Assembly (NCBI RefSeq): GCF_028554725.1
Contig: NC_071667.1
Location: 16,661,501-16,725,500 of the forward strand
From: Zeugodacus cucurbitae
Lineage: Eukaryota; Arthropoda; Insecta; Diptera; Tephritidae
DNA length: 64,000 nt
Direction of reading: 5' to 3'
The first letter of the stretch is position 1, and every line of letters begins with the position of its first letter. A program made the translations under genes and the position numbers. The notes below the pieces were generated by a model that was not told the DNA's origin, did no database searches, and saw only the letters and a list, made by a program, of their open reading frames with translations. Below are positions 1 through 12,219 of the stretch, one piece after another.

Positions 1-52
1 TACGTGAACAAAACTATTATACTCTGTGCAACAGGTTGCGAGAGTATAAAAA
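1..52 (+). repeat. Right end of a GAGAGTATAAAA-terminated repeat
   Basis: The window opens with the tail of a dispersed repeat. It reads GTGAACAAAACTAT, then a short inverted-repeat block, and ends GCGAGAGTATAAAA. The same tail occurs at 31060-31110 and 61865-61921. The element body lies outside the window to the left. No coding potential is visible. Confidence 0.6.
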
Positions 53-1224
53 CAGATCTTCCTCCGTCAGTCAGGTCTGTTTAACCGGATTGGACATTCA
101 ACAACAGCAGCATTAATCAATTCCTTCCGCTTCTGTGAATTCCAATTGCTTTGATAAAAGTGGGATATTAGCTCTAGCCAAGGTTAGAAGATAGTTGGAG
201 TTCATTTCTTATATTTCTTTTAACTTTAAATATGTTTAAATAGTTTACAATAAAAGACTAATTTGACACTGGCGCCACCTATCGACTTTCACACTCAAAT
301 CAATTACAGCTTTAGAACAAACATTTCATATAACAAACGATTCTACAACTATATTGAAGTGATTATAATCCCTTTAGTGTTTTTATATTATTTGTTTTGT
401 TTTTTATCATGAACACAACATTTATTTTTATATATTCTATGCATTAGTTCACATTTGTAATGTGCAACAGCTCACACGTGTCCGGCATCATCAAGTACGG
501 ATGCCACATTATACTGTCTATTGACCGCATTTGTAGAATAGCTTTAAAATATACATAAGCAAGTGCGTAAAAGTTTCGATGAGCTAAACTCAATGAGAGC
601 ATTTCACTTTGCTTGCAGAAAATAGAAAAAAATATAATGGCTACAATAGTTTATGCTGCAACAAAGACAACATATATATAGAATAGAACTAACGTACATG
701 TACATACTATAAAGCGTCCAAAGTGGTCTAATAGAACCCAAAATATAAACGTATGTGATCTTGATTATAGTGTAGTAATATCGCTAAAAGACTTTGGTTT
801 TGTGTTTGCAGTTGTGGTATAAAACCTTATTCCACTTAAGGATCACCCTAATGAATATATATATAGAAATAACATTGAACAATTTATAACCAATTTAGAT
901 ATTTATTTCATATTTTTTAATATAACGATTTAATTTTTTATTCTTTGCAGGTAATCTACTTTCAAGAATCTACTGGTGTCAATTTCAATGTTTCCCTAGT
1001 CATACACAAAACTTTATGAGTAAGTTATTAAAATTGATTATATTTTAATAAACTCAGAGGAACTCGGAATATGGTTCGGTTCTTCTCCACTAAATCTCAT
1101 TATTTGTAATAAATCGTTCTTGGTACTGAGAGAGCACTTTTACTCACAAGACTCGAAATAGATCGAGGGTTCAATTCAAATTTAAGTGGGAATGTTTATT
1201 ATCATTCGAAAGAACATACTTTGT
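53..1224. other. AT-rich intergenic stretch with one exon-like segment
   Basis: No convincing gene. The only structured signal is an acceptor/donor pair around 951-1019, listed separately. The rest is AT-rich with short poly-A and poly-T runs. Confidence 0.5.
951..1019 (+). other. Possible small exon
   Basis: A pyrimidine-rich tract ending TTCTTTGCAG immediately precedes this 69-nt segment, and a perfect donor GTAAGT follows it. Reading frames 1 and 3 are open; frame 1 closes with TGA exactly at the donor. The segment is less AT-rich than its flanks. Similar AG..GT pairs arise by chance in AT-rich DNA and no neighbouring exon was found, so this is a weak candidate that could equally be an untranslated exon. 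Confidence 0.15.
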
Positions 1225-2000
1225 TATTTATTTCGTAAAGATTATCTCTTTAAAATGGTAGCCGCGGCTATGTCTCAAATGGTCCATCCGTCGAGTCCAA
1301 GTTTCGATGACACGTTCGAGCATTTCTACTGGTAACACTTGAGATTTTTTGATCCAAGGACTTCAGACTTTACATATCCACACATTAAAAAGTCTAACGC
1401 GGTGATACCACACGATCTTGGTGCTCATTCAACCTGTCCAAAATGTGAATTTATCTGCTCACCGAAGTTTTCTCTCAATAATTTCTTTGATTGATGCGAT
1501 TTGTGGTAAATGGCGCCGTCTTGTCTGAAACGAAATGCGATCACGAGCCTCAATTTCAGGCATCAAATAGTCGCATCAAATAGTCGGTTATCATGGCGCG
1601 CTAACAGTCGCCATTGATAGTTACGTTCTCACCAGCATAATTTTTGAAGAAATAGTATGTATCGATGATTCCATTGACCCACAAACCACACCAAATCGTT
1701 AGTTTTTCTGGATGAAATGGTAGCTCTTAAATCTCTGCAGTTTGCTCTTCGTCCCAAATGCCACAATTTTGCTTGTTTACATACTCATTGAACCAGAAAT
1801 GGGCTTCTTCACCGAACAGAGTTTGGCTCCAAAATGTCGGATCTTCTTGGAATTTTTCAAGAGCGCATAGAGCGAAGCAATGTCGCTTGGGAAGGTCGAG
1901 CTTCGTCAGTTCTTGCACAAGCTGTATTTTTTATGCTTTCAATTTAAGATCTCGACGTAAAATGCACCAAGGCTATTGGAAAAAGTACCTCTACTTGGAT
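1225..2000 (-). pseudogene. Decayed mariner-type transposase, copy 1
   Basis: The minus strand encodes remnants of a Tc1/mariner-superfamily transposase of the group with an N-terminal DUF4817-like domain. The clearest part is 1918-1727, with the motif EEAHFWFNEYVNKQN followed by IWDEEQ, matching the block around the second catalytic Asp of this family (usually SDEAHFWLNGYVNKQN). Here the SDE is GEE, so the catalytic Asp is lost. The N-terminal domain is not recognisable, and the downstream C-terminal part is broken by frameshifts and stops. It shares nucleotide blocks with the copies at 27.0 and 41.8 kb, for example AAAGATTATCTCTTT near its end. Not functional. Confidence 0.75.
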
Positions 2001-2064
2001 TTCCCGTTATTCTACTTTCGGGGGCGTGCTGAGAATGATGCTACAGCGAATGTTTATAACTAAT

Positions 2065-3695
2065 AGTTATTTGTTTTTTTTCGCATTGTTATATATTAGA
2101 ATTATCATTCTTCCTTTGTGTTAAGCGTGAGCCACTTCTTTCGCAATTTCCTCCTACAATTACCATGCTTCCATTAAGTTGATAATTTGCTATTTTCTGC
2201 CAAAAATACAAAACCCGTTATTCTCCTTCCGCTAATTTACTCGGCTAACAATACAAAAACAAAAGCAGAAACAGAAACAATTTTCCACGCTGTAATTAAG
2301 TAAAATAATAACTACAAGTGGTTAGTTGGCTTCGTGCCGTCTTTCCAACCCTTTTGCAGCTTAAAATGCTATTTGCAATTGCTTTCATTATCTTTCAAGA
2401 ACTCGAGGAATTCCATTGCTTCTACTTAGCTATGTGTCTTTTAGAGTGAATTTCGAGCTTTGTTCTGCATTCTTTGTGTATGAATCTGCGGTGCGCCGGC
2501 TAAAGTTTTTAGTATTTTGTTGTATTCATTATTCACCGTTTCGCTACACTTTGCTTCCTTCCATTTACCGTTAGTACACCCATACAATTTTTAACATTTT
2601 TCGCTAGATATTTTCTATTCGAGATAATTGTTTTTGTCATACCATCAATTATAGAAATTCTAATATTCTACCATGATATTTGGTAGGAATGTGGAACGTG
2701 GAAATATTTTTGTCGAAGCATTGTTTTTTACCTCTCTTTCGGCAGCCATAGCCATTGCATTTCCATTATAGTACTGTCGTGCTTTACCCCCATCCGGTTT
2801 GGTAATGTTGTAACCACTTCCTTTTTCGTGTTTTGCCTCTCTTTTGTTGTGTATAAATTCAGCTTGCAAGTAAAAACTAAACTATATCCGGCAATTTGCT
2901 ATGCGCTTCCCATTCCCCAAACTTTTTTGTATGTATTGCTACTATATGAAAATTCTAAACACTAGGGTGGTATTTAAAAAGTCCAATATTCAATTTTCAC
3001 AAAAAAAAAACACCGTCTTTGTCGAAGTATCATCTTTAGCAATATGTTTTAGGTAGTATAAGGTGTTGTCTATCGTCTAACCTTCAAAACTCAATACGAA
3101 TATGTTCAAAATCTGATTATTGTGAACGACGTATAGTATAGTCTGACTCTTGGTTCAAGTACTCGACTTTCACCGCCTCTAATTGAGTCCAAATTGTATA
3201 TGTGAAATCACCTCTATCATTTCTAAATTATAGTAACACCCTCATATGCCTGCATATATCTCGATAAATATATTTGAAGGGTTTACACTGCTTTTGTTGG
3301 CTGTCTCTTCAAAGTAACAATTTATTTAATGGGTTTCTGTGTTTCAAATTATGCTTATACATGTCTATATGTTTGTGTCTATGGACAGTTCCCTTTATGG
3401 CTACATCAACGTTGTTGTTACTTTAGACTAGTATGGATTCATTTTAATTATGTAGTGAATATTTTAAGTGTTGGCCTTCTTGAAAAATTATTATTTCGCT
3501 GTGGAAAGTGTGTCAAAAGTATTTGAAATTAATTAATTTAGGCTTCGTGGGTGGGCTGGACCAAACGTTATCTCTTGTGTTGGTTTGAAGGATGGTTTTT
3601 TATGAAAATATTTATTAAAGACTGAAAAAGTATTATACAATATAAGGCTGAGTACACCCAATAATTCGGGATAGAAGTAACTGACAGTGCAGAAT
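2065..3695. other. AT-rich non-coding stretch
   Basis: Short ORFs occur but none has recognisable domains or good coding composition. CACCCTCATATGCCTGCATAT near 3237 resembles CACCCTCATATATGCATAT near 7342 and may be the end of an unidentified repeat. Confidence 0.45.
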
Positions 3696-4398
3696 TTAAG
3701 GGAGGGGTCTGGGTTTTCACTTTCGAAAAATCGAATTTTTATTTTTTGTTTTATCTTATTGTTTAACATTTCAAGAATATGTCCTCAAAATTTTAATCCG
3801 ATCTAAGCAATATTCTTGAAGTTATTGTTTAATTAGTCTCGGGGCCTTTAATACTCTAATTCTAACAGCTACGGGCGGTTGGGATTGCAGTGCAGCTTTA
3901 AACGCGTTTTCCTTAAAACTACTTTTTTGAAGTCCGTGTTCACTGCCATTTGAAAACTGCCCGACCCTACATTTAGTAAAATTTTTTTAACATTAAGGTT
4001 GTTTCCCAGCCTGAAAATGGCGGAAATTTTAGTCGAAAATAACGGTTCACACTTTAGATGGCCGCCAAAAATTTTAAATAAAAAAAAACAAATAATCAGA
4101 GAACGTTGGGGGGAAGATTTGTTTAAAATTTAACTGAATTTTTATGGTTTTTCATTTTCGGATAATTTCCGGCCGAGTTACAGTGAACACGCAAATTGTT
4201 TTTTTCAAGACGTCCTAGGGGAAGCTCTGTCACGGGCTAATGGTTTAATATTTTTGCATGAAAAATTTACAGAACATAGTCAAAACTATGCTCAATAATG
4301 TATAGAAGGTTTGAATAAAATTGATTAATCGATATTTGAGATAAAAAAATCACAAAAAAGTGTTTTTTTTTGCGCCGAAACTCAAACCCCTCCCTTAA
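3696..4398. mobile_element. TTAA-flanked piggyBac-like non-autonomous element
   Basis: A 703-bp segment is bounded by TTAA at 3696-3699 and 4395-4398. Inside are terminal inverted repeats starting GGGAGGGGT on the left and, read on the minus strand, GGGAGGGGT on the right; similarity continues imperfectly for about 25 bp. TTAA target duplication is the hallmark of the piggyBac superfamily (known). No transposase ORF is present, so it is classed as a MITE or deletion derivative. Confidence 0.65.
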
Positions 4399-4902
4399 TT
4401 AACTTTGATAGTCCTACATGAGACCGACATGTATAGTAACTATATTCCAGTAGGGTTACTTGTCAAATAATGTAAATCTTTGCTTAGCATTCTACCGATT
4501 GTCTCTTTGATTTGGTGGTTTTATGACAATTCAATGGTTCCAATTTCAGATCCTGGTATACTTTTGCTGTTATCACAGCTATATCCGAAATATTGATAGA
4601 GAAGGTCAAAATAAGACTAATAAAACCTAGTATTTGGATGTAATCTACTCGGAGATTGTTTTTTCCGTTCAATATGGATATTGTATGTAAAGTCCAAAAT
4701 TCATACTGTGTAATATCTATGTGAAAGTTTTGTCTACTTTAAAATATAAAGAGAGTGAGTGAGAATTCTGAAATTGAGGACACATGAAAAGGTACTAAAA
4801 AAGATTTAATGATTTTGAACATTTTTGAAGTTTTCTTTCAGTACTGGACTGTGCTAATCCTGAGCTTTCATAGTTTTATGTTTTGTCGCTTTCGCGAATA
4901 AA
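4399..4902. other. Non-coding stretch
   Basis: AT-rich. A minus-strand ORF at 4672-4484 has no recognised domain and poor coding composition. Nothing else is seen. Confidence 0.4.
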
Positions 4903-5345
4903 GTGCTGAACACAAAGACGACGACGACACGACACGACACGACGTAGGGACGGCTGATCACAAATGTCGCTTTGAAGCCAGCGTCTTGAACATTTTGAAG
5001 ACGGCAGCGACATATCAAACAGCAATTTCATTGTTGCCGTACTAAAATCTTTCACTTCAATAAAATGTACATATTTAGTTTAAAGTGAAATTATTTGTGC
5101 AAAAAATTTAAAAAAAGGTCGATTTATTTGTTTTAAATAATTGATTGTTATTATAAATGATATATCAAAGCTATTTTACAAAATAATGTCATCTTTGTTA
5201 TAACTTTTAATAATTTTACATTTCGCATATTAGTGGCAACTTTACAGCTGCCCATTGTCGTCGCCAAAATTAGAAACATTTTTAATTTAGCGACAACGAC
5301 AACTACAAGCCTGTTGTAGCGTAGTCGTGCTATTGTCAAACACAA
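4903..5345 (+). mobile_element. CGACGACA-end TIR element, copy 1 (truncated)
   Basis: This begins GTGCTGAACACAAAG followed by short CGACGAC/ACGAC repeats and matches, in reverse orientation, the element at 55372-55901 over nearly its whole length. The end that in the other copy carries the second TIR is missing here; similarity stops near 5345 at a TTGTCAAAC block. The small minus-strand ORF inside it is a chance ORF, since the same DNA is noncoding in the second copy. Superfamily unknown; hAT is possible. Confidence 0.65.
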
Positions 5346-8300
5346 CAACGAAAGATACAGTTATAAATATTAAACCGAAAATCTCTCGGAAAATCAGTGA
5401 ATATCTTCTTTCTTTGTGTGGATCGCTCGCCAAACGATTGCAATAAAGTTAATTGATAGCGGCAAAGATTATATTGAATGTTTTGAAAAACTACGAAATA
5501 AATTGATATTAAATGCAGAGCGTAAATTTATGTGCAAATATCTTTTGTGCATTCTAGTTTCGGTATTTTTACCATTTATATTTATTTATTTTACTTTTTG
5601 TTGTTGCCACATTTATTATTTACCATCACCTTCCCATTCATACAATTTCATTACTCGTCGCTTTAGCTTTTAGCATTATTTATATTATTATTTATTTTAT
5701 TTATGACTAAGCATCAAGGTTACCTACATTTATTTCACAAAACAAACGCCAGACAACAGACAATACAAAACGAAACGATGGAGACAGAACAAAATTGCAC
5801 AGTAAACAAATAAGGCGTAAAAAACGAAGAAAATGAAGTACTCGCTACAGTAAAATGCAATTATTATACATGAATGGAAATTGAAAGTTTTTGCCGCTCT
5901 TGAATTGGCACACTGAGCACGCGAAATTAGAAATGAAATATGTGGAGTAAAAATGAAAAATATAAAAAATGAAACATATATGAAAATAAAAAAAAAAAAC
6001 AAATAATACAAAAAAAAGATAAAATAATAATAACAACAAATAAATGTCACATTTTTCATGTGAAAATATTTGCATCATGATTGCTTAGTGCGCTGTGGAA
6101 TGCGTGTAAACTGGCAGTAATACAATAAAGTCAGATTTTATGTATAACTTTTTCAATGAAACGGGGTTTAAATTGGATTACTCAACACTAAAAAGAGTAA
6201 ATTCAGATTTTACAATGAAAAATCATATTGAAATCAAAAAAGTGTACCATAGCGCCATCTATCGTAAGCTTTAGATAAAAAAACAATTATTATTAAAATG
6301 CTTTTTCGATCCAAGGATACAAAAATTCCTCAACTTTATTGAATAATTCCATAATGTAATTGAATTTCCACTTCACATTAACAGTGCTACCAACTCTAAA
6401 TTATCATAAAAAGGGATGCCAGAACTACAGTTTTAAAATATTTATACAATTATGCCATGTTTATAGTTAGCTTTTACTAAATACAGATGAAGAAATGAAC
6501 TTAAATTTTGTATTACAGTAAACTTTATAGAAATTTTTTAATATGTTCGAATGTCGTTTTACCAGTCCAATAGCTACCGTACGAACATTTTTTGGTTATA
6601 CACCATGTCTGAAATCCCACGTGATCTGTCAAATACTAATGCATGAAAATCCTAACCTCAAAAAAATCACCCGTTAAAAAATTAATTTAAAAAAAATTTT
6701 ACAACCCATTCAAGGGGCCAGTAAGCTTTTATTCTTAATATAATATACCGATTTTTTTTTCAAATAATTTAGTCACATCTACAATTGCAAGCAAGTCCAC
6801 AGAATGTTGCAAAAAAATATCAAATTTACATTTGAATTGTACGCTAAAATTAAAAATCAAATATGATCTGTGGGAATTTTTTCGAAATTTCGTCATGCGC
6901 ATGCATTTCTGCTGAGCTCATTTACACCTTTTTATGTGTTTGACATATTTACGAATATACGAATATAGGTGATACATGCCGTCAAATGGTCATATATGGC
7001 GTCTGAGGGGCACGTTAATATTTATTGTCATTGTTATTATATTGTGTTTTTGTTGTTATTATTTTATTTTATTTTTTCAATTTTAAGTTGTTTTTGTTTA
7101 TTTTTTACTCGCTTCAGGCATTCACCTCTCGAAAGTTTATTGATACTTCACGTAATCGGCAATTTACTGCTTATCGCATGGGCGATCGACAACGTTTGTA
7201 TGTTACCGAGTCGTGAATGTCGCACTAAACGTGATTTATGGACAGAGTAATATCAAAACCCTGCACTTTTAATATTGGCTACTCATTTTTGGAGCTGGAC
7301 TACCAGCTTTAAATTGTATTAGTAAAGTTATTTAGGGATCACCCTCATATATGCATATTTTCTAATAACAAAAGAATTTATCTGGTTTCGGTATCGATTT
7401 CAAATAATTCAAAGTGAGAATTCGTGATAGCATTTAAATTTTGTACACAATTTGTGTGGGCTGTTCCAATTCATTTCGAAATTCGCTAATATTAATTGCA
7501 ATAAACAGTGATTTATTGAAGATATAAGTTATATAAGACTCATAAATGGTGTCAAGTTATGTGCATACGAGTATAAAAAGTTATAATTTTGTTATTCAAA
7601 TTAAGAAGTTCTTTCAACTCATTTTCAACTTTGTAAAGTATCAGATCTGGGAACTTGTTGCCAAGACCAGCTCAATCCCATTCTAGGCAAACATTTATAC
7701 TCCCATACGTGACTCGTGTTGCCTACATTTTGGTGTATTACTAGATAGAATTATGGGCGTATTTTAAACTTGGAAACTTGCACTAAAAAACGTCAATTCA
7801 CTCATGGACAATCCTTGCCTGGCTTTTGTAGAAATTATTTAATTTAGTCTACATTCTCGATCACAAGTGATATAACTAAAATATAGTCCCTAGAACATTG
7901 TGTTATAGTAAATATATATACTTATATTTGTGTCTAACGTTAACTCCTCGGAAGTAAAGCAAGTTTCTGTCAGATCCTCTATTAGATTTTTGTTGAAACT
8001 TTTCTTATTGTTATTAATTATTGATGACATTTTAGCTATAGAATTACATTTTCTATACATGTTAAAGGATAGCCTCTGCAAAGAAACAGTACAGGGTTTC
8101 ATTCGTACAATAAGTGATCTAAAATTCTCACCGATAATATTAACCGAGTGAGCATATAATGACTTCAAGATGAGAGATTGCACAATTCAGTTTGGAAATT
8201 TAAAATTTTTCGAAAAACAAATTTAGTTAGCTTGTTATACAGATTGTCGGTGCATTGCTTGGCGCCCATTTTGTTACTTACTACTTCGCTCTGATCCTTT

Positions 8301-8762
8301 GGTTTATATGAGTTTCTGTTGTACACCCAATTTTAACTTTAAAGCGTGTCTGTGCAGTCATAAAAAGAAATCCGAAAATTGGTAAAACAAACGCCGAATA
8401 AAATACTTGACCCAATACTACTCAGCTTACAAGCGAACAGCTGTGCGGTCGTGAAATTTAACAGCTCAGCTATGAACGCAGCTTGAACTGCAGAGAAATG
8501 CCACTATATAAGTGCAGGAAATAATGACACGAAATTTGATATATGTTTGTATGTCTGAAATTGGTAGTGAGTAGAATGAAGAATGAATGAAGAAGCAATA
8601 AAATAAATAGAAAAATAAAAAAAATTAAATATGACAACATGTCTTACGCTTGTAAGCGCTATAAACGTTGCACTCATAACAACAGCAACAACACCAACAA
8701 CAGCATTGACACTTAAAAAATTCAAATCTAAACAATGCATTTGTGTAAACAACAATTTCTAG
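5346..8762. other. Long AT-rich gene-free stretch
   Basis: This holds poly-T and TTTATTT runs, which produce spurious hydrophobic ORFs such as 6059-5730. GCGCCATCTATCG near 6250 recurs in related form at 268 (GCGCCACCTATCG) and 11030 (GCGCCATCTTTAA) and may be an old repeat end. No splice-supported exon or RNA gene was recognised. Confidence 0.45.
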
Positions 8763-8966
8763 TCAGTGTTTAACTCCATCATCATCTTGTATCCAATGTC
8801 CCTGGAGCATCGCTGCTCTATACGCCCGAGTTAACACGTCATCGAAATGCTGCCACACCTTTTCGTTTAGTGAGCGACCACTTAGCACATAGCCTAGCGT
8901 TGCACCGACACATTCAACATGCTGTCGTACAGTTGCGTGCATGCGTAATTTATTTTTTTTTTTCAC
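8763..8966 (-). CDS. Small ORF of unknown function (67 aa)
   Basis: Not recognised. The ORF starts with a lysine-rich stretch encoded by a poly-A run; a more natural start is Met9, giving 59 residues. From there it encodes a mixed, charged peptide with motifs ATLGYVLSGRSLNEKVWQHF and AYRAAMLQGHW, ending DDDGVKH and a TGA. It stands out because its bases are clearly more GC-rich than both flanks and its composition lacks the Phe/Ile/Lys/Asn bias of chance ORFs here. No signal peptide or membrane segment is obvious. It could be a terminal exon of a minus-strand gene, a fragment of an unrecognised transposon, or chance. Confidence 0.25.
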   Translation of the reverse strand: MKKKNKLRMHATVRQHVECVGATLGYVLSGRSLNEKVWQHFDDVLTRAYRAAMLQGHWIQDDDGVKH

Positions 8967-9532
8967 TCAACCTTAAATTTTTTTTAATTGCCGCTCACTT
9001 AGTATATTTAATATTTATTCGGTTTTTTGCTTTTGTTTTCGTTTTACTTTTTTCCACAAACATTGCGTGACCAATTGTTGTAATGTGTTGCAAGTGTAAC
9101 CGAAAGGTTTGTTAACACCTCCTAGCCACTTAACGGTGTAGATTGTGTCGACAGTTATTTAAAATGAATGGTTGCACAGGGGCATCCAATTATCCATTTA
9201 TACTGTTTTGTTACTATATTGTTATTTAATTTGTTAAGGCAATTAGAGAATTGTAATCAGGGGAACCGAAAGAAATTCCAGAACACGATGTGTGTTTTGC
9301 TTGTTCCATGCCGAGATCCAGTGATTTCAACACATTTTGACAGAGTTTACGACTTTTCAGTGTGTAGTGTTTTCAAGTTTTCGTTTCGGAAAACTTCTAG
9401 AACAAAGCAAATGTCGTTTACATAATCCTTTCTGAAAGCTTAATATTTCTTTAATAGTTGTCTCAAAAATTTAACGACATATTTCCGGATATGTATCAGA
9501 AAAATTACGGACACAAATAATTTCGGTAGTAT
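8967..9532. other. Non-coding AT-rich stretch
   Basis: Poly-T tracts and short ORFs on both strands without recognisable domains. The ORF at 9168-9425 lacks coding-like composition. Confidence 0.4.
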
Positions 9533-9872
9533 TTATTGTAAGTTCCATTACTTCGGAATCGTCTAAAGTATTAAGGTTAAAAAGTATTTAAAAAATAAAA
9601 TAAAATAATAAAATAGCTGTAATAGAAGTCTGCATGCAGGTTCTTGAACTAGAACGTAGAGAAAAAGATATTCAAAACTTTAACTGCCGCTGTTCTCCAA
9701 TGTTATTGTAAGTTCCATTACTTCGGAATCGTCTAAAGTATTAAGGTTAAAAAGTATTTAAAAAATAAAATAAAATAATAAAATAGCTAAAATAGAAGTC
9801 TTCATACAGTTTCTTGAACTAGAACGTAGAGTAAAAGATATCCAAAAATTTAATTCCTATGTTCTCCAAAGC
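9533..9872. repeat. Two-copy tandem duplication, 170-bp unit
   Basis: Unit 9533-9702 is repeated immediately at 9703-9872. Both begin TTATTGTAAGTTCC, carry AATAAAATAAAATAATAAAA, then TCTTGAACTAGAACGTAGAG, and end near TTCTCCAA. Differences are a few substitutions and small indels, so the duplication is fairly recent. No coding potential. Confidence 0.85.
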
Positions 9873-12219
9873 GCTAACTATTGGAACTCGAGAACCGCTC
9901 GATAGATTTGAATGCATTTTATTGCAACTTATTAATAGCCTTTAAAATATGTCTTTAACTGTTGGAAGAAAGAAAATATCACTCCCTTGGTAATTAAATG
10001 AAGTGCAGTTACTTTAAAATTCTCTACAAAACTATATTTTTAAAATTCGCTTCGAATACTGAAGCTTAGTTAGCTACTAAATTCAAGTAAGAAACCATTC
10101 TTAAAACCATAAATATTTGTAAATGCTCTATAATAGTTTCGACAAAAATCTGAACTAAAAAAATTAACCTCCATTATGATTTGGCTTTGGCTTTGGCTAT
10201 AGACAAGGTAAATCATGGATACAGATTGTCAACATAATCGCCCCAATTGATTAATAACACAACAACAAAACCAAATTCCAAATAAATTACAATAAAGTTT
10301 GTAAATGTAAACTTTTCTCCCAAAAGCCAAAGAAAACCAATTTCGTAAATGGGCGCACAATTAAAAATGCAAAACAATGCGCGTGGACCGCGCATAATAA
10401 AGTAATCGAAAGTAAGATTTTTGTATATATGGTAATTTTAATTTGTTCGCAAGGTAATAAAAGCTCACAATTTGATGACTACAATTGGCGATATTTTGCG
10501 CCGTCACTCCACTTTACCTTTTCTTATTTTTTAGCTCTTTTTTGATGAAATTTGAGATTTTTGTGCAATAAGTAAGTTTGTAAGCGCTTGTGTATTAAAA
10601 TGATACAAAGTATTGAATTTTACTGTGCAACACTTTTATTGAATGCTTTCTTCTCCGCTCTCTCTCTCTCATATCTTTTAAATCTTTTCGTATCCTGCCA
10701 TTTAGCAGCACACACATGACATGTGTCAAATGGCAATAATATCTTTTAAATTGAAAACGTGCTGTGCATTAAAGCGTTTTCGAAGCCGTAGTTCATATAG
10801 ACTGGTAGAGATATTGGAGATAAAACAAATATACATGCATATAGTTTGAAAAATGTTTTAAAGCATTGACCCCGAATGTCGATAAAAGTAAAAATACTTC
10901 GTTTCAATTTTTTTTTCATATACCAAGAATGATGTTGCCACACTATCGTTTGAGGGTGGTACTTAACTTTGGAATAATTTTTCTATGGTTTGCTTTATAT
11001 AGATTAGGAAGAATCGATCGGTATAAAGCGCCATCTTTAAAAATGTTCCGTTCAAAATATAGTTAACGTAACGTTTTAGCTTGATCAGATCTACCTTGGC
11101 TTTGTTTAGTGAAAGTTCATTTACAAAAGTCCACTCATTTGAGTCTACCACATTTCGAGTCATATCGATATCGTCCATCGCTCTGATTTTATATGAAAAA
11201 TACTAACCTCAATTGTGGTAGAACCTCGTTAAATACTCATCTGACTTGTTCGTGGAAATGGGTCTTGTACATATCTTGCATATTGGAGTCTACCATCATC
11301 GCTTCTTATCCACTATTCAAAGCAAAAGTAGTTTAGTTTGTCAGTTGAGTTGTCTATAGACTATAAAGTTTTTATCTATTATACAAATTCTAAGACATGA
11401 TCTTGACCTGTTATTCTCAGTCTATCCAACTGCTGCTGGTTGAAATCGAACATTAAACTAAGCTGAAACCCTATAAAAATTCCACAATTTTATGGTATGA
11501 TAGGTTATGCTTTCATTCTATAATATCTTTTGTCATTAATTTAAGCTTTATATTATATAGTATATACTATCTATGGCATAACATACAAGCATCTCTTTCA
11601 GTCGTACTTTGTCTGTCACAATCCCCAACAAATTCAGTTCGCAACACACCGTCGGACATAATAATTATATGTAACAGATTTTATAGAAGCTTTTATTTGT
11701 ATTTGTTGTTGTATTTTTGTGGTTCAAAGTGCTCGCATATTTAATTTTAATTGTTATTACGCTACACATTTGACATTAAAATGTCGCTAACAGTGTCGAC
11801 AAGACAATAATTTATGTAATTTACAATGTCAATGTCAAGTCGTCTTCTCATTGCTCTTCTCTTTGTGATTTGTTGCTGCAACGCTTACTGATTACGGAAC
11901 GAGCGTGTTAGACAATTTGTATGCTGTTGGCATTTCGTTGCGGTTGCCGCACTTCAAAAGCGAGCGACGAGTTGGGTATGCTCGACATCATTGAAATTTC
12001 AGAAAGTGCATTGATAAAGGTATTCAGAGAACAATAGAGGAAAGCGGTTACGCATTTATGTGGTGTGTTTTTGTTTGTTATTGTTTTTCGAGCCTGTGAC
12101 GACAGAGTCAACTCGATTTCAATAAATGACTGTAAAAGTTTAAACTGCAGTAAAAATCCAAAGCCGGTACTACCAATCACATCCGGATGAAGAGTTTCCA
12201 ATTCAATATACTCTACTAC
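9873..12219. other. AT-rich gene-free stretch
   Basis: A CT-rich run (CTCTCTCTCTC) lies near 10660. Short ORFs have no domains. Nothing supports an exon. Confidence 0.4.

Noticed and set aside
5730..6078. 109-aa and 77-aa hydrophobic minus-strand ORFs
   Set aside because: Phe/Tyr-rich translation of A-rich plus-strand runs; two overlapping frames look equally hydrophobic.
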